Positions 34,746-46,495 of a stretch of 64,000 nucleotides of DNA are shown piece by piece; position 1 is the first letter of the stretch; every line of letters starts with the position of its first letter. The translations under genes and the position numbers were made by a program. Under the pieces are notes generated by a model. The model was not told where the DNA came from and ran no database searches. It saw only the letters and a list, made by a program, of their open reading frames with translations. Source of the DNA: Acidobacteriaceae bacterium (GTDB lineage Bacteria > Acidobacteriota > Terriglobia > Terriglobales > Acidobacteriaceae); assembly GCA_025356095.1 (NCBI GenBank), contig JANXUR010000075.1:54351-118350 (forward strand), read 5' to 3'.

Positions 34746-35840
34746 TTAGTTCCGCAGCGTGGCCACTAGCCTTGCCACTTCGTCCTTCTGTGCCGCCGTC
34801 AGCGGCAGCAGGGGTAGTCTCGGACTTCCGCCATAATAACCATTCAAATCCATCGCATACTTCACACCCGCCACGCCCCGCTGGTTCACCACGTACTTGG
34901 CGGCCTCGCCTACAATTTTCTGCTTCTCCTCCGCCAGAGCGTCATCGCCCTCGCGCGTTGCGGTAAAAATCTCAAAGCAGGCCGTGGGCGAGCCGCAGGC
35001 AAAGCCCAGAATCGCGCCCACCGCGCCCGCTTCCAGCGACGCCTTGAGCGTATGCGCTGCCCCCACCAGCACCTGAAATCCGACTTCCTTCGTGCGCATC
35101 TTAAAGTCAAGTTTGGGCGGAGCCGCTGCTGCAGCAAACGCAGCCACCGCCGTTGCGCTATTGCCAGACGCCGCTGGAGCAGCCCCCAACTGAATCAGCC
35201 CCGGCTGCACCACACCAGCCGTATCATTCTTCGGCGCCAGCATCCGCCCGGTCACTGCGGCGAACACCTCGGTCACATTGGCCGACCGCTTTACCTCGCG
35301 CGTCGCCTCCACCATCTGGGCAGCCTTTTCTACGTTACCGCTCGAATCCTTGATGCCCATAATATTTGGATGCTGCGCCAACTCGGCCACCACCTCCACC
35401 GGCAGGTCGTAGCCTGTAAACGCGGGCACAGTGTACAGGATGACGGGCAGCGGCGACCGGTCAGCCACGGTGCGATAAAAATTGAGCATCACTAACGGCG
35501 TCATCTGACTCTTGTAAAAGTGCGGGGTGCGCACCATTGCCGCGTCATACTTGTGGGCGGCGGCGTGTTCAATAAGGCGCAGTGTCTCGACTACCGACTC
35601 CGCGCCACAGCCCGCAATCATCACCTTTTCGGGCGCGGCCAACGTGATCGCTTCGGCTAACACTTCTCGCTGTTCCGCACTGCTCAGCATCACTGGCTCG
35701 CCGGTTGAGCCGAGCACTACCATACCCGCCAATGGCGTGCGCGAATAGCGGTCTACGTTGTGTTCCAGCTTGCGGAAGTAAACCCGGCCATCGGGGTAAA
35801 AGGGCGTGGTAATGGGAGCGAAAATTCCAGAAAGCAGCAT
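34746..35840 (-). CDS. Dihydrodipicolinate synthase family lyase with insertion
   Basis: The 364-aa protein is a Class I aldolase of the DapA/HOGA family. GSTGEP (~44-49), the Tyr in VILYTVPA (~136) and Schiff-base Lys164 in GIKDSSG are present. Usual length is ~295. A segment of about 65 residues (188-253), Ala-rich in its second half, is inserted before the conserved FQVLVG strand. Pairing with an amidohydrolase argues for a catabolic role rather than lysine synthesis. ATG 35840 is chosen over a longer frame to 35927 because the homology begins at MLLSGIFAPIT. Confidence 0.85.
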   Translation of the reverse strand: MLLSGIFAPITTPFYPDGRVYFRKLEHNVDRYSRTPLAGMVVLGSTGEPVMLSSAEQREVLAEAITLAAPEKVMIAGCGAESVVETLRLIEHAAAHKYDAAMVRTPHFYKSQMTPLVMLNFYRTVADRSPLPVILYTVPAFTGYDLPVEVVAELAQHPNIMGIKDSSGNVEKAAQMVEATREVKRSANVTEVFAAVTGRMLAPKNDTAGVVQPGLIQLGAAPAASGNSATAVAAFAAAAAPPKLDFKMRTKEVGFQVLVGAAHTLKASLEAGAVGAILGFACGSPTACFEIFTATREGDDALAEEKQKIVGEAAKYVVNQRGVAGVKYAMDLNGYYGGSPRLPLLPLTAAQKDEVARLVATLRN

Positions 35841-35846
35841 GACTAT

Positions 35847-35852
35847 AGTGTC
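35847..35852 (-). promoter_or_regulatory. Candidate -10 box of the DHDPS-family gene
   Basis: On the minus strand GACACT is followed by 6 nt and ATG 35840. An overlapping TATAGT lies too close to the start to act as the -10. Leaderless transcription is possible. Confidence 0.3.
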
Positions 35853-35965
35853 GGGTTTCTGGATTGAAAGTTCAAGTTGCAGGTTGGACGCAATGTGAAC
35901 AACTGAAGCTGCCGCCCGGTGACGCAAAATATTTTCAGCTCTGGGTCACTGTCTGCGCTTTCCCT

Positions 35966-39262
<3,297 letters not shown>

Positions 39263-39265
39263 TCT

Positions 39266-39733
39266 CTATTTAGGCAACTTTGCAGGCTTTACGAGCTTGA
39301 TGCCTGCGGCTTCATAAGAGGCTTCAGGGCTCGTGAATACTCCGGCCTTTTGGAATTTCATAAGTCGGCGGTTTTCTTCACTTGTGACAACCGAAAAGAC
39401 TCCATACCTATGCTGATATCGCACCAAAAGTTCCTCGCAGGTCAGGAGTTCATCGCTCAACTCGAAGAGCTCTCTCGCAGCGATCTTCCTTGGGTAGTGG
39501 TGATCCCGCACAACCTTGTTGCCGCATTCTGCAGCCTCGACCGCCGCTGCCGAGGCGAGCCCCGACCACATGCCGTCCGCCTGAGGCATGTACCAAATCG
39601 CCGCGCCAATGATGGTCTCAATAAAATCGCGCTGATGCCCTCCTGCCGCTCCGTAGACAACTTTAAGGCTCTTCCGAACAGCACTGAGTGTCTCGCATCG
39701 CTCGATAAGACGCTGTTTCGGAGGTTTCCTCAC
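39266..39733 (-). CDS. Unknown protein encoded between carA and carB
   Basis: The 155-aa product is not recognised. It overlaps the carA stop by 4 nt (ATGA) and ends 3 nt before carB, so it is built into the operon. Its middle has [12 protein letters not shown] and, 45 residues later, [11 protein letters not shown]. Paired DHH...P and (T/S)EEN motifs recall the H and N parts of some HNH-type nucleases, but the match is weak and judged by eye. No signal peptide or membrane helix is seen. A role tied to carbamoyl phosphate or a recent insertion are both possible. Confidence 0.75.
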   Translation of the reverse strand: MRKPPKQRLIERCETLSAVRKSLKVVYGAAGGHQRDFIETIIGAAIWYMPQADGMWSGLASAAAVEAAECGNKVVRDHHYPRKIAARELFELSDELLTCEELLVRYQHRYGVFSVVTSEENRRLMKFQKAGVFTSPEASYEAAGIKLVKPAKLPK

Positions 39734-40938
39734 CGCCCCTCCATCAACTTCACAAACTCTTCAAACAGATAGTGCGAATCATGCGGCCCCGGCGCGGCTT
39801 CGGGATGGTACTGCACGCTGAACGCGGGCAGCGACCTATGCCGCATTCCCTCGCAGCAACCGTCGTTCAAATCCACGTGCGTCAGTTCCACATCCGCAGG
39901 CAGCGACGCCGGATCCACCGCGAAGTTGTGGTTGTGCGCTGTAATCTCCACCCGGCCCGTCGCCAGCCGCTTCACCGGATGGTTGCCGCCATGGTGCCCA
40001 AACTTCAGCTTGAAAGTCCGCCCGCCAAAGGCCAGCCCCATCAACTGGTGCCCCAGGCAGATGCCGAATACGGGCACGCGGCCCAGCAGCCCGCGAATCG
40101 CCTCCACCGCATAGGTGCACGGCTCGGGGTCACCCGGCCCGTTCGAGAGAAACACACCATCTGGTTTCAGTGCCAGCGTGTCTTCGGCACTGGTTTCCGC
40201 CGGTACCACCGTCACCCGGCAGCCACTTTCATGCAGCATCCGCAAAATGTTTCGCTTAATGCCAAAGTCGTACGCCACCACATGAAAGCGCAGCGGCTTT
40301 CCCGGTATCAGAACCTTGCCCCCATGCGCGGCCAACGCAGCAACTCGCGCTGCCTGCACTGCTTCCCTGGTGGGGTCAGGAGGCGCACCACCGCCGTCCC
40401 ATACATAACTCGCCTTGGTGGAGACAACACGGGCCAGGTCGGTGCCATCCATTTTTGGAATCGCCCGCGCCTTGGCTACCAGCTCGGCAACTTGGTGTGC
40501 GTCAAATTCCGCTGTTGAGCTTGCCATTACCCCGCGCATCACGCCGCGATCGCGCAGGTGCCGCACTAAGGCGCGCGTGTCAATCTCGGCCAGCACTGGC
40601 ACCTTCGCCCGCTTCAGGTAGTTGTCGGTCGTGGAATCCGCACGCCAATTCGAGCGCACACGGGAAAATTCGCGCACAATCAGCCCTTCAATGTAGGGCC
40701 TTGCCGATTCGTCATCGAGCGCAGTGGTGCCGTAATTCCCAATTTCCGGATTGGTGAGAACGACAATCTGTCCGGCGTAGGAAGGATCCGTGAAGATCTC
40801 CTGGTAGCCCGTGAGAGAGGTATTGAAAACAACTTCGCCGCTGCATTCAATGGTGACGCCCGGGGGGCGGTCTGAAGCTGCGCCGAAGCCTGTGCCGTGG
40901 AAGATGCGGCCATCTTCCAGCGCAAGGATCGATTTCAA
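39730..40938 (-). CDS. carA: Carbamoyl-phosphate synthase small subunit
   Basis: CarA supplies ammonia from glutamine to CarB. The 402-aa product has the small-subunit domain ([25 protein letters not shown]) and a class I glutaminase domain with nucleophile Cys in [11 protein letters not shown] (~293) and [10 protein letters not shown] (~377). The start is TTG 40938, preceded by AGGGAG with a 7-nt gap. It is first in the carA-orf-carB operon. Confidence 0.96.
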   Translation of the reverse strand: MKSILALEDGRIFHGTGFGAASDRPPGVTIECSGEVVFNTSLTGYQEIFTDPSYAGQIVVLTNPEIGNYGTTALDDESARPYIEGLIVREFSRVRSNWRADSTTDNYLKRAKVPVLAEIDTRALVRHLRDRGVMRGVMASSTAEFDAHQVAELVAKARAIPKMDGTDLARVVSTKASYVWDGGGAPPDPTREAVQAARVAALAAHGGKVLIPGKPLRFHVVAYDFGIKRNILRMLHESGCRVTVVPAETSAEDTLALKPDGVFLSNGPGDPEPCTYAVEAIRGLLGRVPVFGICLGHQLMGLAFGGRTFKLKFGHHGGNHPVKRLATGRVEITAHNHNFAVDPASLPADVELTHVDLNDGCCEGMRHRSLPAFSVQYHPEAAPGPHDSHYLFEEFVKLMEGR

Positions 40939-41062
40939 ATTGATCTCCCTGCGTGGATTTTATGTATGGTAGCAGGATTGTGCGGGCGGCGCGAGCGGCG
41001 GCGCGGGAAAGCTGTGGAAATGGACGGTAGCTTCACAGCAACCGGCCTGCGAAACGTTCAGG

Positions 41063-41626
41063 CTATTTTTTCACCACCGGTTCCGGACTCCCGGTGTCGA
41101 ACACTACCTTCCAACTGCGATCCTTCTGCTTCTCCCACATCGTCAAGTAGGTACCGTAAGCAGCGGGGACCTTGGGGTCGTCCGACGCAAACGTGTAGCG
41201 CCCCACCGCATAGGCTAGCTTTGCGCCTTTGAAGACTTCCGCATGGATTGGCACCCACGTCAGCTTGCCGCCTTTGGTCTCTTCCGCCATGCTGGCGCGA
41301 ATCGCATCGCGACCCACGGCGCTCGGATGAGAAGAACCACTACCCTCGACGGCATTTTCGGCGACGAACTCCATCCAGCCATCCACGCCGCGCTGCTGCA
41401 TCGCCTTGCTGGCGTCCCGCTCTAGCTGCATGATGGTGGCAGCGGTTGCCTCTGGCGCAGTGGTGAACGGCATCTTTGGGTCAGTCTTCGAGTCAGCCTT
41501 CGAGTTAGCCTGCGAGTTAGCCTGCGAGTGACCCTTCGGCTCGGCTTTTTTCGTCAGGGTGGGAGCCTGTGCCACAGCCGCGCCAGTAAGAATCGTTGCG
41601 AGTGCAAGTGCTGTAATCAGCTTCAT
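41063..41626 (-). CDS. Secreted SnoaL/DUF4440-like protein
   Basis: The 187-aa product has a signal peptide (MKLITALALATILTGAAVAQ), a Lys/Gln/Asn linker made of SQAN-type repeats, and a C-terminal NTF2-like domain: FVAENAVEGSGSSHPSAVG, VGRYTF and GTYLTMWEKQKDRSWKVVFD, as in DUF4440. The domain forms a cone-like pocket in many enzymes and binding proteins; no specific role can be set. GGAGGGG lies 6-7 nt before ATG 41626. It follows lepB by 75 bp. Confidence 0.82.
   Translation of the reverse strand: MKLITALALATILTGAAVAQAPTLTKKAEPKGHSQANSQANSKADSKTDPKMPFTTAPEATAATIMQLERDASKAMQQRGVDGWMEFVAENAVEGSGSSHPSAVGRDAIRASMAEETKGGKLTWVPIHAEVFKGAKLAYAVGRYTFASDDPKVPAAYGTYLTMWEKQKDRSWKVVFDTGSPEPVVKK
41481..41540. 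repeat. 12-bp tandem repeat, 5 units, in the DUF4440 gene
   Basis: Units such as TTAGCCTGCGAG (minus strand encodes SQAN/SKAD) form the linker between signal peptide and folded domain. Frame is kept. Confidence 0.9.
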
Positions 41627-41701
41627 GTGGTTCCCCTCCGCGGCAGACGCCGCAACATCGCATTGGACGTCCCAATATTGCAAAAGACTGCACAGAAACC
41701 C

Positions 41702-42349
41702 CTACTTCACCTTACCCATCTTAGCCAGCGGCCAATACCCGAACACCGCTTTGCCGATGATCAGCTCACGGTCCACAACGCCAAAATCTCGGCTGTCGCT
41801 GGAGCGGTTGCGATGGTCGCCCAGCACATAATACGAATTGTCTGGCACCACCACGTTGCTGTTCGTGCGGCGGTCGAAGTATTCGTCCGCCACGTAAGGC
41901 TCAGCCAGCAGCTGGTCGTTGACGACAACCTGTCCGGCATCAATCCGCACCACATCGCCGGGTACACCAATCACGCGCTTAATGTAGCTTTTGCGCGTGT
42001 CGCGGGGATAGCGAAAGACCACCACATCGCCGCGGCTGATAGGCTCCAGCCGATACACAAATTTGTTGATGAAGATGCGCTCGGCATCGTCCAACCCCGG
42101 CTCCATGCTGGTGCCTTCCACCTTCACCGGCTTATACATAAACAAGATAATGAACGCGGAGACCACGGCGGCCACCAACAGGTCCCGCAGCCACGAGAAT
42201 AGCAATTCCGTGGCGCGATCGGGCTCGCGCTTGGGCCGCTCCCCGTTCGCGACCGCCACAGACGCGGCGTCGCCGCCCGACTTCCCTGCAATACTTGCCG
42301 AATCCTGCGGTGTCTGCCCGATTGGCTCTGGGTTGTACAACTCTTGCAT
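41702..42349 (-). CDS. lepB: Signal peptidase I
   Basis: LepB cuts signal peptides from exported proteins at the outer face of the inner membrane. The 215-aa product has one membrane helix (LLVAAVVSAFIILFMY), nucleophile Ser in VEGTSMEPG (~82) and general-base Lys in SYIKRVIG (~121), plus YVLGDHRNRSSDSRDFG. The N-terminal 40 residues are a polar extension. AAGGGCC precedes the ATG. Confidence 0.95.
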   Translation of the reverse strand: MQELYNPEPIGQTPQDSASIAGKSGGDAASVAVANGERPKREPDRATELLFSWLRDLLVAAVVSAFIILFMYKPVKVEGTSMEPGLDDAERIFINKFVYRLEPISRGDVVVFRYPRDTRKSYIKRVIGVPGDVVRIDAGQVVVNDQLLAEPYVADEYFDRRTNSNVVVPDNSYYVLGDHRNRSSDSRDFGVVDRELIIGKAVFGYWPLAKMGKVK

Positions 42350-42566
42350 TGGCCCTTGCTTCCAAGTGGTGTGGTGTGGCGAGCCTGCGGAAAATGGCTG
42401 TGTGCCGCGAATGTATCGCTGCCTTAAATTCTATACGGAAAGCACTTGCCCCCGCCGCTGGGCGGGTCCGCAGAGCAGACAGCCGCCGAGACCCTAACCA
42501 TTGCTGTGAGCAAGCGAATTGGCAGTAATTGGGAGTACAATGGCAGAGAGAGGCAGAGAAACCTTC

Positions 42567-43025
42567 ATGCTTAAGCGCTTTGTATTGTTGGCCTTGGTTA
42601 GCGTCGCGACAATGGCAATCACGTCGTCGGCTCAGTTCGGGGACTCGGAATACGCCCATATTCCGGCCTACCATCCGGCACCGCCAGCGGCCAGCCAAAA
42701 GCTGCCCTCGCTGATGAAGCCGGATCAGCTTTTCGGCGAAAACGCCCAATATTCCTACCAAACGCACGCCTACGAACTGGCTCCGAAAATCGCTAAAGCG
42801 CTGTATCAGCAGCCTTGCTACTGCTATTGCGACCGCAGCGGCCACAAGAGCTTGCACAGCTGCTTTGAGGGAACCCACGGCGCCGAGTGCGCCACCTGCC
42901 TCAAGGAGCTTTACTACACATATCAGCAGAGCCAAAAAGGCAAAACTGGCGCGCAGATTCGCGCCGGAATCATTCGCGGAGACTGGAAGCAGATCAATCT
43001 GGAAAACGCTTCTTACATCCGCTAA
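42567..43025 (+). CDS. Secreted PCYCGC-type cysteine-rich protein
   Basis: The 152-aa product has a signal peptide (MLKRFVLLALVSVATMAITS) and then QQPCYCYCDRSGH, HSCFEG and AECATCLKE. This matches the family of unknown function named for its PCYCGC motif, here as PCYCYC. The clustered Cys and His suggest metal or disulfide chemistry outside the cytoplasm. ATG 42567 starts the signal peptide; AGAGAGGCAGAG lies upstream. In-frame TTG 42519 and ATG 42540 are less likely. TACAAT (42535-42540) may be its -10 box. Confidence 0.8.
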   Translation: MLKRFVLLALVSVATMAITSSAQFGDSEYAHIPAYHPAPPAASQKLPSLMKPDQLFGENAQYSYQTHAYELAPKIAKALYQQPCYCYCDRSGHKSLHSCFEGTHGAECATCLKELYYTYQQSQKGKTGAQIRAGIIRGDWKQINLENASYIR

Positions 43026-43104
43026 GCGCCGCCGCATTAGCCGCTGGACGGCCTTTTGTTATAGTCTGTTTCCAAACGCGGCGAATGCGTCCGTAATCCT
43101 CACT

Positions 43105-43626
43105 ATGTCAAAAACCATGCGAGACCCGACTGCACAAGCCTACGAAGCGTACGACGCCGCCGTGCGCGCCATGCAAGAACGCAAGTTTGAGAAGGCCAAA
43201 GGCCTGCTTGAAAAAGTAGTGTCCTGTCCTGTGCGCCAACTCGCGGACCGCGCCCGCGTTTACCTCAGTAACTGCAATCAGCACCTGACGAAACAGCCGT
43301 CGGTCACCTTCCAATCCATTGAGGAGCATTTCGACTTCGCCGTCTCGCTCATGAATGCTGGCGACTATCTGAGCGCCCGCGAGCATCTGGAAAAAATTCG
43401 CCTTCAGGCCCCCAAGGCCTATTTTGTCATCTATGGCATGGCTGCTTTAGACGCCGTGACGGGCCAATTGGAAGAAGCCTTGCGCTACCTTGCAGAAGCA
43501 CTGAATGGCGATGCCAGCCTGCGTTTTCAGGCGCGCAACGACTCTGACTTCAAGAATCTTTCTGACGACCCACGCTTCACCGAACTGGTTTACCCCGACC
43601 CGGGCGTTGACTACGTGGGCGAGTAG
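43105..43626 (+). CDS. TPR-type repeat protein
   Basis: The 173-aa soluble protein contains two or three helical repeat pairs: AYEAYDAAVRAMQERKFEKA, HFDFAVSLMNAGDYLSAREH and YGMAALDAVTGQLEEALRYL, typical of TPR scaffolds. The last segment (FKNLSDDPRFTELV) resembles the end of other TPR proteins. It probably mediates protein contacts; partners are unknown. TATAGT (43060-43065) may be its promoter -10. It is followed 23 nt later by yvcK. Confidence 0.75.
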   Translation: MSKTMRDPTAQAYEAYDAAVRAMQERKFEKAKGLLEKVVSCPVRQLADRARVYLSNCNQHLTKQPSVTFQSIEEHFDFAVSLMNAGDYLSAREHLEKIRLQAPKAYFVIYGMAALDAVTGQLEEALRYLAEALNGDASLRFQARNDSDFKNLSDDPRFTELVYPDPGVDYVGE

Positions 43627-43649
43627 CCGCTCCCCGGCCCGCAGAACCC

Positions 43650-44729
43650 ATGTCGTCCTCTCACTTCACCTCTTCGCCCGGTTTCTATGCGCCTTCGCGG
43701 GCTTTGCGCGTCGTCGCTATTGGTGGCGGCACCGGCCTTTCCACGCTGTTGCGCGGTCTCAAGCGCCACGTCCGCCGCCCCGGTGAACCCTTGCCTACCG
43801 ACGGTGCGCCCCACATCAGTAACCTCAGCGCAATCGTTACCGTCACCGACGACGGCGGGTCGTCTGGCCGCCTGCGCAAAGAGTTCAACATCCTGCCGCC
43901 GGGCGATATCCGCAACTGCATCGTCGCGCTGAGTGAAGAAGAAAAGCTCCTCTCTCGGCTGTTTCAGCATCGCTTCACTGCGGGCTCCGGCTCCGGACTC
44001 GAAGGCCACAGCTTCGGCAATCTGTTCCTTACAGCCCTTACTGCAGTGATGGGCGACTTCTCTGACGCGGTGCGCGAATCCTCGGCCATTCTCGCTACCC
44101 GTGGCCACATCTATCCTGCTACCAAGGCCGACGTGCAACTGGAAGCCACCATGTCTGACGGCACCATCGTCCGCGGCGAAACCAACATCACCGCCAGCCA
44201 AGGCCGCATCGCTGAACTGCGCCTGCTGCCAGCCGACGCCTGCCCGCTCAGCCAGACTCTCGATGCCATCGCCCAAGCCGACCTCATCACCATGGGCCCC
44301 GGTTCGCTCTTCACCAGCCTCGCCCCCAACCTGCTGGTGCAAGGCATACCAGAAGCCATCGCCGCTTCGCCCGCCGTCAAAATCTATGTTTGCAATTTGA
44401 TGACTCAGGCCAACGAAAGCCTCGGACTCACGGCAGCCGACCACGTCCGCATCTTGCAGCGCTATGGCAAAGGCCGCTTGTTCGACTTTGCGCAGGTGAA
44501 TACCGCGCCCATCTCGCAGGCCGCACAAGAAAAATATGCGCGCGAAAATCAGGAACCCATCCTCGCCGACCTCGACGCCATCCGTGCCCTTGGGGTCACA
44601 CCGGTGGCGGGAAATTATGCGGAAGAAGCCGATCTGGTGCGCCACGCCGCCAACCGGGTCGCGAACAACCTGTTGGCTGTTGCGGAAGAAGACATTGCTC
44701 GACGCCTGAAGATGGCAATTTCCTCATAG
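43650..44729 (+). CDS. yvcK: YvcK/CofD-like gluconeogenesis factor
   Basis: The 359-aa product has the Rossmann start VVAIGGGTGLSTLLRGLK, VTVTDDGGSSGRLR, PPGDIRNCI, GHSFGNLFLTAL and MGPGSLFTSL, all marks of YvcK. In B. subtilis YvcK binds UDP-GlcNAc and is needed on gluconeogenic carbon sources, linking metabolism with wall synthesis. glmU, which makes UDP-GlcNAc, lies 1.8 kb downstream. No whiA or rapZ is next to it. No Shine-Dalgarno is seen; it may be read with the TPR gene. Confidence 0.93.
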   Translation: MSSSHFTSSPGFYAPSRALRVVAIGGGTGLSTLLRGLKRHVRRPGEPLPTDGAPHISNLSAIVTVTDDGGSSGRLRKEFNILPPGDIRNCIVALSEEEKLLSRLFQHRFTAGSGSGLEGHSFGNLFLTALTAVMGDFSDAVRESSAILATRGHIYPATKADVQLEATMSDGTIVRGETNITASQGRIAELRLLPADACPLSQTLDAIAQADLITMGPGSLFTSLAPNLLVQGIPEAIAASPAVKIYVCNLMTQANESLGLTAADHVRILQRYGKGRLFDFAQVNTAPISQAAQEKYARENQEPILADLDAIRALGVTPVAGNYAEEADLVRHAANRVANNLLAVAEEDIARRLKMAISS

Positions 44730-44841
44730 TTCCCGCGCTTGAGCTTTTACCAGCAAACGACTCACCTTCACTGCAAGCAGACCCTTAGCATGCCCGCGCA
44801 GCAGGTTGTACCACCCGCTGCGCGGCGGTGCCAGCCGCCAT

Positions 44842-45340
44842 CTACTGCAGCTCTGCTTTGTGGTTCCCTGCCTCGCTCCGCACCGCAATCTGCGCCTTGC
44901 TGAGCCCCGGAGATGTCGCGGTCAGGCGAATCTCTCCCGCTTTCTTCGAGGCGCGGACTACCACCAAAGCCCGCCCCCAATACAACGCCCGATGATCACC
45001 CCGGTTCGATTCCACGCTCCTTTGTTCCGCATTCCCCACTGCGACAATCGCCCCCGGGCCGCTGAGCATGAACTGAACCTGATCGCTGGCATCCGTCTGC
45101 AGGCGACCCTGCTCGTCCTCCGACTCCACGGTGATAAACGCCAGGTCTTCACCATCCGCCTGCAACACCATGCGACCGGCCACCAAGTGCAGCTTGGCTG
45201 GCTTTTGCACTGTTTGCAGGCTCATCTTCGCCACCTCGACTCCACCATTCACTCCCACCACTTTCAGCGTGCCCGGAGTATAAGGAACCGTGAACAAAGC
45301 CTTGCGCTGCTGCTCCGTCCCCGACGCCATTTCGCGAAGG
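44842..45340 (-). pseudogene. Remnant of a GH2-family glycosidase C-terminus
   Basis: A frame of about 165 residues matches only the end of GH2 beta-galactosidase-like proteins: VPYTPGTLKVVGVNGG (DUF4982 part), then LQADGEDLAFITVE, SGPGAIVAVGNAE and GRALVVVRASKKAGEI (the last Ig-like domain). The catalytic barrel and sugar-binding domains are missing and no start signal precedes the match. I read this as a decayed 3' end. The upstream gap to 45466 shows no further match, so the rest is deleted rather than frameshifted. Confidence 0.65.
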
Positions 45341-45466
45341 GCTAACAAGGCGAACGAGGTTCAGGTGGCTTACCTGGTTGCCTTCGCTCTTTAGTGCGAT
45401 AAATCTACAACTCGGACCCCACACGCACTTCGTCCGTTTCGGCCAGCAAAACATGCACGGCCTAGG

Positions 45467-46051
45467 CTATCTCTTCTTGCCGTTCGTTGCGGTCGGTTTC
45501 GCGGCTCGCTTCGCTGCTGGTTTCGCGGGCACCTTCGTTGCACTCTTCGCCGCAGCCTTCTTCGCAGCTTTCGCCGCCGCCTTCTCCGCATCTGCCTTGG
45601 CCACAATGGCCTCGAAGTGCCTGATGTACTCCGTCGCCTTCACCCGCTTAATGGCTTCCCCAATCACACCCAGCGGCAACTCCTCCACCTTTTTGAAGCG
45701 GATGCACGACTTACCCGCATCCAGCTTCGAGCCGCTCTTAGCCCACGCCTCCATGAACCACTTGCGGAACGAACCATCTTCACTGGTGTAGAGCGTCATC
45801 AGGTAGAGCGCCATGTGCCCTTTTTGCGACGCCAAATTGGCAAACGGCAGCGGCTTCGTCGGGTCGCAGTGATACCCCGGCGGATACTTGCTCTTGGGCA
45901 CCACGTACCCGATCATGCCGTAGCCGATGCACTCCTCAAACCCCTTGTCCAGATTCTTGAGGATAACCTTGCGCACAGCTTCAATCGCCGCCCGCCGGTC
46001 CTCCGGCAACTCGGCCAGATATTGCTCCACGGTTTGTGCCTTGCTCTGCAT
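45467..46051 (-). CDS. DUF1801 protein with Lys/Ala-rich tail
   Basis: The 194-aa product has a DUF1801 (iron-chaperone-like fold) domain to ~residue 145: LPEDRRAAIEAVRKVI, ECIGYGMIGYVVP, GHMALYLM and KSCIRFKKVEELPL. The last ~45 residues repeat KAAAKAAKKAAAKSATKVPA-type motifs like histone H1 or HU tails and would bind nucleic acid. The function of the domain is not established. TAAGCT lies 7 nt before the ATG and no Shine-Dalgarno is seen. Confidence 0.85.
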   Translation of the reverse strand: MQSKAQTVEQYLAELPEDRRAAIEAVRKVILKNLDKGFEECIGYGMIGYVVPKSKYPPGYHCDPTKPLPFANLASQKGHMALYLMTLYTSEDGSFRKWFMEAWAKSGSKLDAGKSCIRFKKVEELPLGVIGEAIKRVKATEYIRHFEAIVAKADAEKAAAKAAKKAAAKSATKVPAKPAAKRAAKPTATNGKKR

Positions 46052-46058
46052 GGGCTAC

Positions 46059-46064
46059 AGCTTA
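46059..46064 (-). promoter_or_regulatory. -10 box of the DUF1801 gene, leaderless type
   Basis: On the minus strand TAAGCT is followed by exactly 7 nt and ATG 46051. Confidence 0.4.
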
Positions 46065-46213
46065 ACACGCCCGAAACACGCACTTATCGCCCCGTTTCAA
46101 AGCCAACTCAAGAGCTGGTGCGCCCCGTGTCGCGCATTTCGAGGCATGGGGCACCGAACACAGGATTCGGTCGCAGGCAGATGCAGAGCGGCAACACCGG
46201 CTCGAGCGTATGG

Positions 46214-46287
46214 AGAATCGAGGAATGAAGAATCGAGGAATGGAGAATCGAGGAATGGAGATATAGGGAAAGGAAATCGAGGAATGA
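46214..46287. repeat. 15-bp tandem repeat, 5 units, intergenic
   Basis: Units AGAATCGAGGAATGG, with a diverged fourth (AGATATAGGGAAAGG), lie about 210 bp upstream of glmU. The sequence is purine-rich on the plus strand. Confidence 0.9.
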
Positions 46288-46459
46288 AAATCCAGCGCCT
46301 CCGCCAAATCGCACCACAGCAGTGGTCGCCAAAATTAAATAAAACGAAGTATATTACTTAAGTTGGGTTTAATTTCCCCGCACCGCAAACACCATTCCAC
46401 CCTTTGATCCAATTTTCTACAGTTTCCCATCTGTGCCCCTCCTGTGCTGGATGCTGAAC

Positions 46460-46488
46460 TTCGCACGAGACACTCTCCGCGATAAACT
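46460..46488 (+). promoter_or_regulatory. Promoter of glmU, leaderless type
   Basis: TTCGCA (46460-46465), a 17-nt spacer and TAAACT (46483-46488) place the transcript start 7 nt on, at ATG 46496. This is the best-supported leaderless candidate because both boxes are present. Confidence 0.5.
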
Positions 46489-46495
46489 GGATGCA

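Larger units (their letters stand above)
46052..46495. other. Divergent intergenic region upstream of glmU
   Basis: This 444-bp gap holds the DUF1801 -10 box, a 15-bp repeat array (46214-46287), an AT-rich stretch around 46330-46375 with no clear promoter, and the glmU promoter at its end. No gene or stable RNA is recognised. Confidence 0.5.

Noticed and set aside
34746..35840. dapA of lysine biosynthesis
   Set aside because: Pairing with an amidohydrolase and the unusual insertion argue against a plain DapA; only the family is called.
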